A stretch of DNA of 64,000 nt from Polyangiaceae bacterium (GCA_016715885.1 JADJXL010000017.1:1-64000), one strand, 5' to 3'; positions 21,368 through 31,648 are shown, counted from the first letter of the stretch. Notes: a model not told the origin generated them from the sequence alone. A program made the numbers and translations.

Positions 21368-21604
21368 TTACAGTCGAATTGTTGTGTGCCTAGAAAAAAT
21401 AGCCTCGAAGCCATCCACGATGACCGCACATTCTCCTTTGCCCAGCCGCGGACCATGCACGATTCGCGTCTTCGGCGCTCTGCCTGCCATGTCGACATCA
21501 TGTAGGTGCGTCGACATGGCGCAAAACGCATGGAGCTGAATGCCGTATCGGAGCGCGGAGACGATGAGGGCGTATTTGAATACGTAGGAAAAAAGCCTGC
21601 CCAC
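21368..21604 (-). pseudogene. Y1 (REP-associated/IS200-like) transposase fragment
   Basis: Seventy-eight codons with RYGIQLHAFCAMSTHLHDV, which resembles the HUH-type metal site (His-x-His) region of Y1 transposases, where the usual form is HAF-x-x-MSNH-x-H. The catalytic Tyr region is not found. The stretch ends without the rest of the domain. No flanking repeats were seen. Confidence 0.5.
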
Positions 21605-21607
21605 CGT

Positions 21608-22294
21608 TCATACCTCGCCCCTGCGTTCTTCAAAGAAGACGGCTGAAAGCGAAAGGGCGGTAAGCCCGCCGTAGTAAAGGAGGTTGTTAATCACCTGCAA
21701 AAGCGGGGTTTTGCCAATAACCACGTGGTAGGCCACCTGGCAGTCGCAGAGCAAAAAGAGGATTTCGCCCACAAAGACCGCGAGCGCAAAGACGCGATTG
21801 AACCTATGCCAGAGCAAGAGCCCCTCCAAACCGAGTAGGCGATGACCAGCATATAGCCGACGAAGGCCACCTTCATCACGCCGTCCTCAATGTGGGGAAA
21901 AGAAAGAAATAATAGACGGCCATGGGCAGTAGGACGGCTAGGCATAGAAGTATTCGCCGTTGTGCGTGTTCTTGTAGAGGATATGGTAGTTGGCGCCCAA
22001 GAGGATGTGGGCGACCAGGAAAACGGCGAGCCCCGCAATAAAGACGCGGATGAGGAGCATGTCAGCCAGCCATATCAGGACAAAGGCTGCCAGAAGCAGG
22101 ATCTTATAAACCTTCACTTTCTTCCACAGCGCGTGTATCAGGTTCCAGAGAAGTGGCACAATGAGGACGGTGCGCCAGAAGGAGAGGTCGGCGGCGGTCC
22201 ATTTTTCATAGTCCAGCACCGAAAATATGGTTACCAAAACGACTTCGATAAATACACAACCAAGAGCTAGAGCCTGGTTTTCACGCGATAACAT
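21608..22294 (-). pseudogene. YhhN (TMEM86/lysoplasmalogenase)-like membrane protein, frameshifted
   Basis: ATG 22294 starts a hydrophobic frame with several membrane helices (VVLVTIFSVLDY, IVPLLWNLIHALW, ILLLAAFVLIWLADMLL, AGLAVFLVAHILLGANY). After a change near 21950 a second frame continues (PHIEDGVMKVAFVGYMLV), and after another near 21830 a third gives RVFALAVFVGEILFLLCD and ends at 21608. The FLVAHILL and VGEILFLLCD segments recall the YhhN family, whose eukaryotic members cleave vinyl-ether lysolipids. Base use is more AT-rich than that of neighbours, which may point to transfer. The assignment is tentative. Confidence 0.5.
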
Positions 22295-22701
22295 GGTCAC
22301 CCCGTTTTTTTCGGCTATCATTTTGGCGATTGTCCAGGCTTTCGTCAAACGCTTGTCGGATAAACTTCGCCGCCAGCTCCAGCGCCCCGGCGGCCCAGGA
22401 AAAATTGCCGAATATGTTTGGGTCAGCCGCCACGAAGCGCTGATCAAGAAGGCGGAGTTCATCATGTCCTGCAGGCGTCCCACGCGTGACGCGGAGGAAC
22501 GTCATACCGCGTGTGGGTCAGAATCTGTTGATGATTGAAACACATGAGCGGCAAACCGATGCGACGAGCAGCACGGATCGAATAGCTCTCGAAATCCGTA
22601 ATCAGCTACTTCCACGACGTTTTCACGCCATCAGCGCCCGCTCCATTGACGCCCGCCAACGCGAGCGCCAAATAACGCAAGACGCGACGCGCAGATGAGT
22701 T
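22295..22701. other. Gene-free stretch
   Basis: Upstream of the YhhN-like relic the minus strand has an open frame of some 70 codons (22281-22505) with NFSWAAGALELAAKFIRQAF. It could be the end of a lost gene, but has no recognisable domain. From 22510 to 22701 I see nothing but the region before the next start. Confidence 0.4.
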
Positions 22702-23403
22702 ATGCTGGCTTCGATGGCCAAGCACCCTCATGAGCCCGAATCAGAGCGCCCCCTCGTGGATCCGTACGCGCACGGTCCGGCTCGTACCGCGAAAAAGTGG
22801 CAGCTCACGGCCGTGCTCCTCACAGCCATCCTCGCCATCGCCGGCGCCATTGGCCTCGGTGTCGCCTCCTGGACGCCTCCAGCCGCCTCGACAAGCGTCG
22901 TAACCATCCACTCAACTCCAAACGTCCTCGTCGCCGTGCGAGACCTGGCGCGCCTTCAGACCGCTGAAGTCCACGTGGAAAAAGTGATCGATTTAACCGA
23001 CACTCAAAGCCACATGTTCGGATTGGTACAAGCCACCGATGCAATCCTGCTCGTCGCCGTGGGCCAAGCTACGTTGGGGATTGATCTCTCCAAACTGGCA
23101 GAAGCTGACGTCTCCATGGACGCGACCGGCAAGACCGCGAGCCTGCATTTGCCCGCTCCCGAAGTGTTTCACGCGGGACTCGATGAAAACGCCACGTATG
23201 TATACACGCGCACAACCAGCGTGTTGGCAAAGCGCAATGAGCAGCTCGAAACTCGAGCGAGGCGCGAAGCCGTCGCAGCCATTCGGAAAGCTGCCGACAC
23301 GTCGGAGATGAAAACGCGGGCCAAAGTGCAGGCCGAAAAGCAGATAACCTCGCTGCTGCGTCAGCTTGGCGCCGAGCGAGTAGAGATTACCTGGAAGCCG
23401 TAA
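22702..23403 (+). CDS. DUF4230 membrane-anchored protein
   Basis: A 233-residue protein with a cytosolic N-terminal tail rich in Pro/Glu/Arg, one membrane helix around residues 35-55 (TAVLLTAILAIAGAIGLGV), then a DUF4230 domain: VRDLARLQTAEVHVEKV, VAVGQATLGIDLSKLAEADV and the LHLPAPEVF motif. It ends in a charged helix rich in Ala/Arg/Glu. The role of DUF4230 is unknown to me. A start at the second ATG (22714) is also possible. The last 43 bp overlap the 3' end of the convergent gene that follows. Confidence 0.75.
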   Translation: MLASMAKHPHEPESERPLVDPYAHGPARTAKKWQLTAVLLTAILAIAGAIGLGVASWTPPAASTSVVTIHSTPNVLVAVRDLARLQTAEVHVEKVIDLTDTQSHMFGLVQATDAILLVAVGQATLGIDLSKLAEADVSMDATGKTASLHLPAPEVFHAGLDENATYVYTRTTSVLAKRNEQLETRARREAVAAIRKAADTSEMKTRAKVQAEKQITSLLRQLGAERVEITWKP

Positions 23404-26086
23404 ATGCTCCCGCCCGTGCCATCGCCATTGTTGAGCAAGACGCTCGAAGTGCTGTTGTTCGCGGTCATGAGGTCGGGCTTGCCATCGCCATTCAAGTCCG
23501 CTGCAGCGATACCTCGGGGGGCAGAGTCCGTCGGGTAATTGATCTTGGCGGCGAACGTACCGTCGCCATTGCCAAGCAGCACACTCACGTTGCTGCCGGA
23601 TTGATTTCCCGCAGCAATGTCGAGTTTGCCGTCGCCATTGAAGTCTGCCAGAACCAATGCGTACCCGGAAGCGGCGGAGTAATTGCCGCCGTTCATGAAT
23701 GTCCCGTTTCCGTTGTTCAGGAGCACCGTCACGTTGCCCCCACTGTTGTTCAACGCCACGATATCGGGTTTGCCGTCACCATTCACATCGCCCGAAACCG
23801 CCGCATAGGGGCTCGATCCAACGCCGTACTCGACATTGGGGGCGAACGTGGTGTTGCCATTGTTCAGCATGACGCTCACGGTGCTGCTGTTCCGATTTGC
23901 CGTGAAAAGGTCGACATGGCCATTGCCATCGAGGTCCGCCGCCCCCACCGCATAAGGCAGGTTGCCCGTGGTGAGGTACGAAATCGTTCCGAGGATACCG
24001 CTGCCGTCCTGCAAGACCACGCTCACGTCGGAGCCACCGACGAGCACGAGATCGCGCTTGCTGTCGCCATTGAGGTCCCCGGCCGCCATGCCCAACACGC
24101 TGAATGTCATCGAATAGGAACGGCTCGGGCCGAATGCTCCGCCGCTATTGGTGCGCACTTCGAGTGCTTTGTTGAAATCGCCTCCGACGATGAGCTCGGC
24201 TCGGCCATCGCCGGTGATATCCGTCAAGGCGAGCGTGGTGGAGTAGTCGTTGGTGGGGTATTCGATCGGCGCGGCGAAGGTGCCATTACCGTTGTTACGA
24301 AACACGCTGACAGCCTTGCTACCCTTCACGACGGCCAGGTCGATCTTGCCATCGCCGTCCACGTCTGCGGCATCCACGTTACGCGGGGTGAGGCCCGTGG
24401 GGTAAGCCGTGACGGGGGCAAACGTGCCATTGCCATAATTACGCAGCACGACCAATGTGCTGAAAAAGTCGCTCGATGTCGCGAGGTCGGGTTTGCCGTC
24501 GCCATCGAGGTCCGCCGCGACCAGGCCCATGGGAAAACCACCCACCGCATAGTCTCCAGCGGGCGCGAGCGTGCCGTTGCCGATGTTGCGAAGTACGGTC
24601 ACGGCCCCAGGATTGGGAGTCGTTACCGCAACATCCATTTTGCCGTCGCCATCGAAATCCGCCGCAACCACCGACTGTGGCGTGGGTGGCGTGGGGTAGT
24701 CCATTTTGGTCCCGAACGTGCCATTGCCCAAGTTGATGAAAACGCTCACGTTGTTCCCCGCTTCGTTGGCCGCGACGATGTCCGGCCGCCCATCTCCGTT
24801 GAAATCGCCCACGGCGACGTCGCGAGGGAATGTGTTGGTCGGGTAATCAACTTTGGGGGCAAATGTGCCATTGCCCAAGTTGATCATCACGCTCACGCTG
24901 GACAGACCGAGCTGCGAAACGACGAGATCTCGATTGCCATCCCCATTGAAGTCCGCCATGGCCACCGCTGTGGGATTGGCGTTTGTCGACACAAATCGTG
25001 GGCCAATGAATTGGTTCACACAGTTGGCGCATGAACCGGCGACGCAGAGCATATTCGCATTGCACATCACGGGGCTCGTGGGAACGCAAGCGCCCATCTG
25101 ACAGTTATCGCCTAGCGTGCAAGCGTCGCCATCGGTGCACGCTATCCCATTGGGTTTGGCCGGGTGAAGCAGCATTCCGCCCGAACATGCTTCGTCCGTG
25201 CAAGGCGAGCCATCGTCGAGCGGCAAATCGGTGTCGTTCGGCAGGTCCATGACGCCGCCATTGCCATCGCAAACGGCGGACTTGCAATCGTGCAGCGTTT
25301 GCGCGGCGAGCACCGTCCCCATGGCCGTGATGGGAAAACCGCACAAACCTCCATTGCACGAGCGCTTCCGGCATTCCTCGTCGACGCCGGGGCAATCGGT
25401 CGGCGCCATGCAGCCGGTGCACACGCCATTGCCATCGCAGGCGAGGCCACCCCCGCAATCGGTTCCTTTGGGCTTGTTCGGATTCGATGCGACACCCCCC
25501 TGACAAACGTCGTCGGTGCATGCGTTCATGTCGTCGGGGAGGTCCGTGTCGTCTTTTTGCGGCGTGACGCCACCTTCACCGTCGCATACATTTTGTTGCA
25601 ATCCCCTGCGACTTGGTTCGACGCTGGCGTCCCGACGGGCGCGAATTGCTGACCGCATTTGCCCAGCGCACAGGTGCGGTACTGACACGTCGAGTCTTCA
25701 CCGGGGCAATCCTTGGCAAGGACGCATTCGACGCAACTGCCGTCGCCATTGCACACGGTGCCCCCTTCCGTGCACGCGGTGCCCGCGGGCGAGGGCGTGT
25801 GAATGGGCATGGTGCCTTGACAAACGTCGTCGGTGCACGGGTTCTGATCATCGACGGGGACACACGACATGCCCCCCGAGCCTCCAGAGGACGAGCTCAT
25901 GCCTCCGCCCGAGCCAGCCATGCCACCTGCGCCAGCCATGCCGCCGGCGCCGGCGGACCCCCCGGACCCGTTCGTGCCGCCTCCGCCACTGGACGTGGAG
26001 GTAGCGGGCGTTTCTCCGCCGCAACCGGGTAAGCCGACGAAGACGAAGAACAACGTCATGACAACACGATTTCGGTGCATGGTCAT
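23361..26086 (-). CDS. FG-GAP (VCBS) repeat surface lipoprotein, one frame change
   Basis: Signal with lipobox VGLPGC at the N-terminus, a Gly/Ser linker (GGSAGAGGMAGAGGM), then a Cys-rich region with repeats such as NPCTDDVCQG and ACTDDVCQGG, then at least eleven FG-GAP repeats with DxNGDGxPD motifs (for example DFNGDGRPDIV, DLNGDGKPDLM), expected to form a beta-propeller that binds calcium. Exported to the outer membrane surface. The frame changes near 25595 in a run of four A where five would join the parts. Restored length is about 908 residues. The 3' end overlaps the convergent DUF4230 gene. No enzymatic domain is seen; adhesion or binding is a guess. Confidence 0.8.
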
Positions 26087-26419
26087 GCACTATACACGGG
26101 TTTGCTTTACGGGATTCGGTTATTGAATGCATTTTGTGCTGGAGTGTGCGTGGAACAACCACTGACGCTCGGTGAAGCGATCGAAACGTCGCGGGTACGT
26201 CCCGATGAAGGCTCCAACCTCCAGCCTGAGGGCGCGAACCTCCAGCCAGCGCCTCCAAGGCACGTCGCGCAGCACCACGACAGCAGGCAAACGCTGCTTT
26301 TGACGATATCGCAAACGCGCGGGCGCTTCGACGCAGTTGGCACATCGATTGCGAAGGGAGTGAACCACATCGATTCACCGCACATCGAATGCGGGGGACG
26401 ACCTGAAAGGATCACAATC
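26087..26419. promoter_or_regulatory. Divergent intergenic region with 21-bp-spaced direct repeat
   Basis: Separates the FG-GAP gene and the lipoprotein gene. It holds two copies of AACCTCCAGCC at 26216-26226 and 26237-26247, start to start 21 bp, so on one face of the helix. The stretch is also open in the frame of the downstream gene, but has no good ribosome site further up than 26404. Regulatory meaning is a guess. Confidence 0.3.
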
Positions 26420-27616
26420 ATGCTTTCTTTGGCCAAACACTTCACCCTCGGGAACCTTTCAATTGCTCACGCTGCCGCTTTTTCGCTCATCGGAATGACG
26501 CTTGCCGCATGCTCGGGCGAAGATCCCACGACGGCAAATCCGCCGCCGAATGCGATCGTGGATGTCCCCGAAATCAAAGGCGCGGTCGCGGCGGAAGATT
26601 TTTGCGCGCTGGCGGATGAAATCCATTGTGCGGGGGCGGTTGGTTGTTGTTCAGGCGCCGACGTGGTGTACGCGGATGTCGAAGAATGTTTACAAGAATC
26701 AAAATGCTCGGCGGGGCTTGGCCAGGTGCTCGACAGTCCCCTCGTCGAGAACGGCGAAATCAGCTACGACGCCGACGCGGCCGGCGATTACCTCCGCCAG
26801 CTCGAAAAAGCCGTCTCGCAATGCGCGCCGCATCCGGAAGCTATTGCGCAGCCCATCTTTTTGGTCGGGAAGCGCGGCGAAAACGAGGACTGCACGCCGA
26901 CGGGATCGGATAGGTCCAGCACGTTTGCATGCAAGCCCGGGCTGGTATGCCAGTTGAGCCCCGATCCGATGACCGGCGAACCGGTGGGTTCGTGCCAACC
27001 GAAGCCTCCTGCACCCACCGAGGGGATTGCCGGAGCTGCTTGTGCAACGGGAGAAGATTGCATCAGCGGCACTTGCGAAGCGGGTGCGTGCACCGCCGAC
27101 GTAAATCAGGAATATTGCGTGCGCCCGCCGGAAAAGTTGCCCCCGGTCAATGCTGACCCGACGCATTTGTACATCGACTTGTCCGGCAGTAATTCGGGAA
27201 CCTCCGGGGACATCACGCTCCAATACCTCAACAACGGGAAATATTGGGAATGCACCATCACGGACACGCTTTCGGACGGCCAAGAAAAGGTTTGCGCTGT
27301 TTCAGCAACCGGATCGGTCAGCAATTCGAATAAAGAATACTTCATCATGGAGATGAATAGCTCGGATGGAGCCAAAATCGATACGGTATGCGCTTGCTCG
27401 GCAGTGGACGGCAACAAGTGCTCGACAGCCATCGAATGCGCCGGGACGTTCAATGATTACGGCGACAAGGCCGGTTGGTGCTCCGATTCGAGCTTCAACG
27501 TTGGGCTTTGGGCAAATGCGTGCAAGAAAGTGTGGCTCGATTCGAGTGGCAATGGTAGCTGCACGAAGTTGCAGGTGAATTCGTACGACGACAACTTCAC
27601 GTATTGCACCGACTGA
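26420..27616 (+). CDS. Cys-rich secreted lipoprotein of unknown function
   Basis: The start ATG 26420 is preceded by GAAAGG at 26405. A 398-residue protein: signal with lipobox LAACSG around Cys33, a helical Cys-containing middle (FCALADEIHCAGAVGCCSG), a short Cys cluster (CATGEDCISGTCEAGACTA) like those of myxobacterial surface proteins, then a Thr/Asn/Ser-rich beta domain of about 160 residues with several further Cys (YWECTITDTLSDGQEKVCAV, VCACSAVDGNKC). The last domain is not recognised. The next gene lies 96 bp downstream on the same strand and the two may be co-transcribed. Confidence 0.7.
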   Translation: MLSLAKHFTLGNLSIAHAAAFSLIGMTLAACSGEDPTTANPPPNAIVDVPEIKGAVAAEDFCALADEIHCAGAVGCCSGADVVYADVEECLQESKCSAGLGQVLDSPLVENGEISYDADAAGDYLRQLEKAVSQCAPHPEAIAQPIFLVGKRGENEDCTPTGSDRSSTFACKPGLVCQLSPDPMTGEPVGSCQPKPPAPTEGIAGAACATGEDCISGTCEAGACTADVNQEYCVRPPEKLPPVNADPTHLYIDLSGSNSGTSGDITLQYLNNGKYWECTITDTLSDGQEKVCAVSATGSVSNSNKEYFIMEMNSSDGAKIDTVCACSAVDGNKCSTAIECAGTFNDYGDKAGWCSDSSFNVGLWANACKKVWLDSSGNGSCTKLQVNSYDDNFTYCTD

Positions 27617-27712
27617 CCGCTTCGATCGAGCGGCGGTGGCGCTGCAATGGGCCCATCGCCGCTCGATTTGCCTGCCAAGTGGTGCGCCGGGCTGACGCGG
27701 AGGTGAGGTTCC

Positions 27713-29923
27713 ATGACGATTTCAAGTGAAACGACGACCATGATTCGCCGCCAAAAACGTGTCGCAGTGTTATCACTTTTGCCACTTCTGATGACCGTCG
27801 GCTGTTCCGACGAAACGAGCTCTCCGACTCTGCCCGTCGCGCTCGATCCCCTCCGCATTGCCATCTTCATGCCTGCCGACAGAGACCCCACGGTCGAAGG
27901 ATTGCCGAATTTCGAATGGGCGCGTGAAAACATCAATGCCGCAGGAGGTGTAGCCGGCAGAGAAATCGCTTTTGATTACGTCGATCCGGATATCATGAAC
28001 GTGGATGGCTTTTTGGCTCGAGCGGAAGCGCTCGCAAATGACGAAGAACACGTCGCCGTGATTGGTCCACCAGGCTCCAGCGGATTATCGCTCGTTGCCA
28101 ATTATTTTCTCGAAGCGAACAAGCCCATTGTCTCGACCACATCGACCTCCGATGATTTGCTTCGCGCGTATGGTGGCAGAGGCCCCATTTGGCGCACGCG
28201 CGAATCCGATATCGCGCAAACGGAGCTGCTGGTCCGTTTTGCGCAACAGAACCAAGCCAAACGCGTGACATTACTCACGTCGTTGGACATTTCGGGGTAT
28301 ACATTTTTTTCGTGGTTTGGGTTTTTCGCCCAAGAGCTTGGATTCCCAGAGGACGCCGTGAACATCGTGACCATCGATTCCATGGGTCCGTGCGAAAACA
28401 AAGTCATGGAAGCCATGGCGACGATGCCGGAAATGTTGTTCGTCGCTCCAGGCAGTCCCCCGGAGATGCAATGTATCGTAAAATCGTTGCCACCGCAGGG
28501 CATGCCTCGCCCTCGTATTGTTTTTGCCGATACGGGGCTCGATCCTTACGACATGGAAGAGGCGAGTCTCGGTGCGCAAGGTATCGAAGGATTCGTGGGA
28601 GCTGGAACGGAGGCTTTCGAAGCCGCGTATGGCGAGCGTTTTCCGCAATCACGTTTGGCTCCGCATGGTCCAAGCGAATACGACGCGGTACTTTTGCTCG
28701 CTTACGCATTGGAGTTGTCTGGCGGGGTGGGGTGGAAGCCGTTGATAAGTGGGATGAAGAAAATCGCGGACGGTACGGAGACGAATTCGAATGGCTGGGA
28801 TGCCGCCGGAATCAAGAACAATCTCGCTGAGTTGCGTGCGGGAAAGCGGCCGAAAATCCAAGGCGCCACGGGCGTTCTCGAATTCGAGCCGGGACTTTAT
28901 ATGGACCTGGCCTCCTCGACGTATGCACATTTCACCATCGGACCGAGCGGGCTCGAGGTCGACAAGCGGTTTTCCACGGACGATCCCACCTTTTTGACGA
29001 GCTCGGGGGCTTTCGTCAAGCCGGGCCTCGGACCTCCGAACGTGGATCAATCCATGTGGACGCCCGCGAAAGCAAAATCCGATACCTGGGCAGTCATTGC
29101 CGCGCTTTCCTCGGGGTGGAGCAATTATCGCCACCAGTCCGACGCTTTGCAACAATACCGGCTCTTGCGCGAAAATGGCATCGACGACGATCACATCGTC
29201 CTGATCCTCGCCGACGACATCGCCACGAATCCCAGCAACGATAAAACTGGCCAAGTCCGCAACGAACCTGCCGGAGGTGACGTGTACGGCGGAGCTGTCA
29301 TCGATTACGGAATTACCATTACGAGCGCCGACCTGCAGAATATCCTCACGGGTGTCGTCACAAGCACGACGCCCAAGGTGATCAGCCCGACCGACTCGAG
29401 CAATGTGTACGTGTATCTCGCAGGCCATGGAGGCGCCGAGGGTATGCCGCTCGATGCCCAAACGGCCGAAGAGGGTTTGTCTAGCCAAGGAGACATATTT
29501 TCTCCGACCCGCCTGCGCGAAAGTTTCTGTTCGATGCAGAGCAATGGCCAATATCGCCGGGCGCTCGTGGTCATCGAAAGCTGTTTCTCTGGGGTTTTTG
29601 GGGATGCAAGCGCCGACGGCATCGAATATGGATGCGGGATGAATGCGGGCGAAGTGCCACTCGAAGGCGTCACGTTGATCACGGCTGCCAATGCAAAAGA
29701 AGTATCCTATGCCGGCGCGTATGACGACGAAGTGCCTGCTTGGGTCAACGATGGGTTCTCCAGGCAATTCGTGACCAATGTCTCGATATCGCTCGATCGA
29801 AGCCTCGCCGACGTCTACGCCGATGCGTATCAGTCCACCGCCGGCTCGCATCCATCGATTTTCAACATCAACAACGCCGGCCGCCTCTCGCTCGTTCCAA
29901 TTGGGGAGATGTTGACTCCTTGA
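27713..29923 (+). CDS. Lipoprotein: periplasmic binding domain fused to legumain-like C13 protease
   Basis: A 736-residue protein starting after GGAGGTGAGG. Lipobox cysteine at 31 (LLMTVGC). Residues about 47-430 match a type I periplasmic binding protein of the branched-chain amino-acid kind (RIAIFMPADRDP, INAAGGVAGREI, VAVIGPPGSSG). From about 455 the sequence follows peptidase family C13: WAVIAALSSGWSNYRHQSDA, then RLLRENGIDDDHIVLILADD, GGDVYGGAVIDYG. The expected dyad is His572 (YLAGHGG) and Cys624 (ESCFSG), so the fold looks catalytically complete. Legumains cut after Asn or Asp; C13 also includes GPI transamidase. Position at the cell envelope suggests ligand-controlled cleavage of a surface or periplasmic substrate. 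The fusion is unusual to my knowledge. Confidence 0.8.
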   Translation: MTISSETTTMIRRQKRVAVLSLLPLLMTVGCSDETSSPTLPVALDPLRIAIFMPADRDPTVEGLPNFEWARENINAAGGVAGREIAFDYVDPDIMNVDGFLARAEALANDEEHVAVIGPPGSSGLSLVANYFLEANKPIVSTTSTSDDLLRAYGGRGPIWRTRESDIAQTELLVRFAQQNQAKRVTLLTSLDISGYTFFSWFGFFAQELGFPEDAVNIVTIDSMGPCENKVMEAMATMPEMLFVAPGSPPEMQCIVKSLPPQGMPRPRIVFADTGLDPYDMEEASLGAQGIEGFVGAGTEAFEAAYGERFPQSRLAPHGPSEYDAVLLLAYALELSGGVGWKPLISGMKKIADGTETNSNGWDAAGIKNNLAELRAGKRPKIQGATGVLEFEPGLYMDLASSTYAHFTIGPSGLEVDKRFSTDDPTFLTSSGAFVKPGLGPPNVDQSMWTPAKAKSDTWAVIAALSSGWSNYRHQSDALQQYRLLRENGIDDDHIVLILADDIATNPSNDKTGQVRNEPAGGDVYGGAVIDYGITITSADLQNILTGVVTSTTPKVISPTDSSNVYVYLAGHGGAEGMPLDAQTAEEGLSSQGDIFSPTRLRESFCSMQSNGQYRRALVVIESCFSGVFGDASADGIEYGCGMNAGEVPLEGVTLITAANAKEVSYAGAYDDEVPAWVNDGFSRQFVTNVSISLDRSLADVYADAYQSTAGSHPSIFNINNAGRLSLVPIGEMLTP

Positions 29924-30162
29924 CCAACAACTTCACGACGTGAACTGGCAGGGATTCCGCAGCTTGCGTGGAATGGGCCGGTTGCAGGGTTGTGCTGGCT
30001 CGGAATGGTCGATCTGCCGTCGTTTTTTCGGATTTCTGCGGGAATCGCTCGTAAACGGGCTCGCGGCCAGGTCCGGCAGAAAGTCGGCCGGGCGCTGGGC
30101 GTCCAATTTGCGGTACAGACGCACGTCACGAGCTCGTCGAGCGACATCGGCGCGCAGGGTGG

Positions 30163-31371
30163 TCACGGCATTTGCGGAGCGCCATAGGTGACGAACTGAT
30201 CGCGGACCGATCGGTTTTGCGCCGCAATCCACCCAGCCGACCGATTCTTCGAGGCGACCCGGAATTCATCCATGCGCCCTTGGAAGGCACTATTTCCATC
30301 AAAAGCCGATCCAATCCATGCATTGGCGCTGTGTGCATCGTTCCCGTTGCCAATGCTGTTCGACGTGGCAAGCATGCCATCCAGATAAAGCCGAATTTCA
30401 CTGCCGGGTCGATCGAGGACCATCGTTACGTAGTGCCATTGCCCGTCCGCGGTCGCATCGTTCGTTTGAGCGTAAAAAGGCTGATGCGTTCCGCAGCCGC
30501 CGCCCGTGAACAAGCTACCTCGATATCGGATGTTGGTGGTACCTAGCGTCATGCCAAATCCGAGACAGTTCGATTCTTGAGAGAAAAGCCGCTGTGCTGC
30601 CATGTGCGTGGTCGAATACCATGCCTCGACGGTGCGCACTTGGCCCATGTCGGCGCTGAATTGGTCGACGCCGGTCAAGTCGATGCGACCGGAACCGCCG
30701 AGCGAAATACCTTCACCTATTCGGCCATTCATGTCCGTCGTCACGTTGCCATTCACGGTACCGTGATGAGCGCTCGGGGAATTATCGAATCCGACGGTCG
30801 TCGAACCCGAAAGGTGATAAACTCCGACAAACGATTTCCATAACTTCAAAGGGTCCGGGGCGACGCCGGCTGCGGGGTCACCGTAATACATGAAGATGTG
30901 ATCGGTCGACGTCGCGTCAATGTCGGGGACGAGCACCCACACGAACGATATACCATCGGGGTTCCAAGCTTCGACTTCATGGGGCAGAACCGTGATTCCA
31001 TCGGCGTCGACGAACCGGAGATCCGCGCCATTGGGTGATGTCCTCGCGTATTCGATCCGCGTTGCATCGAGGCGCACGAGGAGCGGAAAATCATCGATTG
31101 CCGGTCCACTTTGATTGTCGAACGTGATCTCGACGCGGCGCGCCGGCGATGACGTGGATCCACCTTGACCAGATGATGAAGAGGACGCGCCGACCACGTT
31201 GCCACCGGCGGTGCCTGCGCCGCCAGCGCCATTGCCAAGCCCGTCTCCGCCTCCGCCAGCACTTCCCCCGTCAGCGCCGAAGAGGGCGCTGCCGTCCCTA
31301 TCGAGCGCGCAGTGAAGGGTCGCCATCGATAGTACCATGAATGTAAACACGTGTCGCACGGTGGTCTTCAT
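30163..31371 (-). CDS. DUF2341/LamG lectin-fold surface lipoprotein
   Basis: A 402-residue protein. Signal with MATLHC as lipobox, Gly/Ser linker (about residues 30-78), a DUF2341 domain around 80-180 (FDNQSGPAIDDFPLLVRLD, VLPHEVEAWNPDG, HIFMYYGDP), then a LamG/concanavalin-like domain to the end (VGVYHLSG, TVEAWYSTT, WHYVTMVLDR, RLYLDGML, FQGRMDEFRVA). Such pairs sit at the cell surface and bind carbohydrate. Transcribed towards the protease gene, which ends 239 bp away. The segment 29924-30162 between them has no gene that I can support. Confidence 0.8.
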   Translation of the reverse strand: MKTTVRHVFTFMVLSMATLHCALDRDGSALFGADGGSAGGGGDGLGNGAGGAGTAGGNVVGASSSSSGQGGSTSSPARRVEITFDNQSGPAIDDFPLLVRLDATRIEYARTSPNGADLRFVDADGITVLPHEVEAWNPDGISFVWVLVPDIDATSTDHIFMYYGDPAAGVAPDPLKLWKSFVGVYHLSGSTTVGFDNSPSAHHGTVNGNVTTDMNGRIGEGISLGGSGRIDLTGVDQFSADMGQVRTVEAWYSTTHMAAQRLFSQESNCLGFGMTLGTTNIRYRGSLFTGGGCGTHQPFYAQTNDATADGQWHYVTMVLDRPGSEIRLYLDGMLATSNSIGNGNDAHSANAWIGSAFDGNSAFQGRMDEFRVASKNRSAGWIAAQNRSVRDQFVTYGAPQMP

Positions 31372-31648
31372 GGTATCGAGAGTACCTATTCTGGGATGAG
31401 TTTGAAGTGAAAAGCGATCATCGTGGATCCTCCAACTTCCGTCGCCCGCGATTGCCTTGGCATCGACAAGCGACTTCGTTCATGCTCGCAGCATGTCTCG
31501 ATCTTGACGAATCCGCCTATGGGGATTCCCGTGACGATGGCGAGCACATTTCGTAGCAGGCGGGGCATGGGTGATTTTCCTGGGAGGGGTACTGTTTGCT
31601 GCGCGAGAGGTAAACCACGACAAACGCGCGGGGCGCGAGAGATGTCAA

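Noticed and set aside
23601..25034. 477-codon plus-strand frame in the FG-GAP gene
   Set aside because: Antisense of the FG-GAP repeats; its Ala/Val/Ile/Glu repeats mirror the DNGDG repeats.
28649..29851. 400-codon minus-strand frame inside the binding/protease gene
   Set aside because: Antisense shadow; Arg/His/Gly-rich with no domain, while the sense frame has clear motifs.
29933..30232. 99-codon minus-strand frame
   Set aside because: No domain and no ribosome site; it overlaps the end of the LamG gene.
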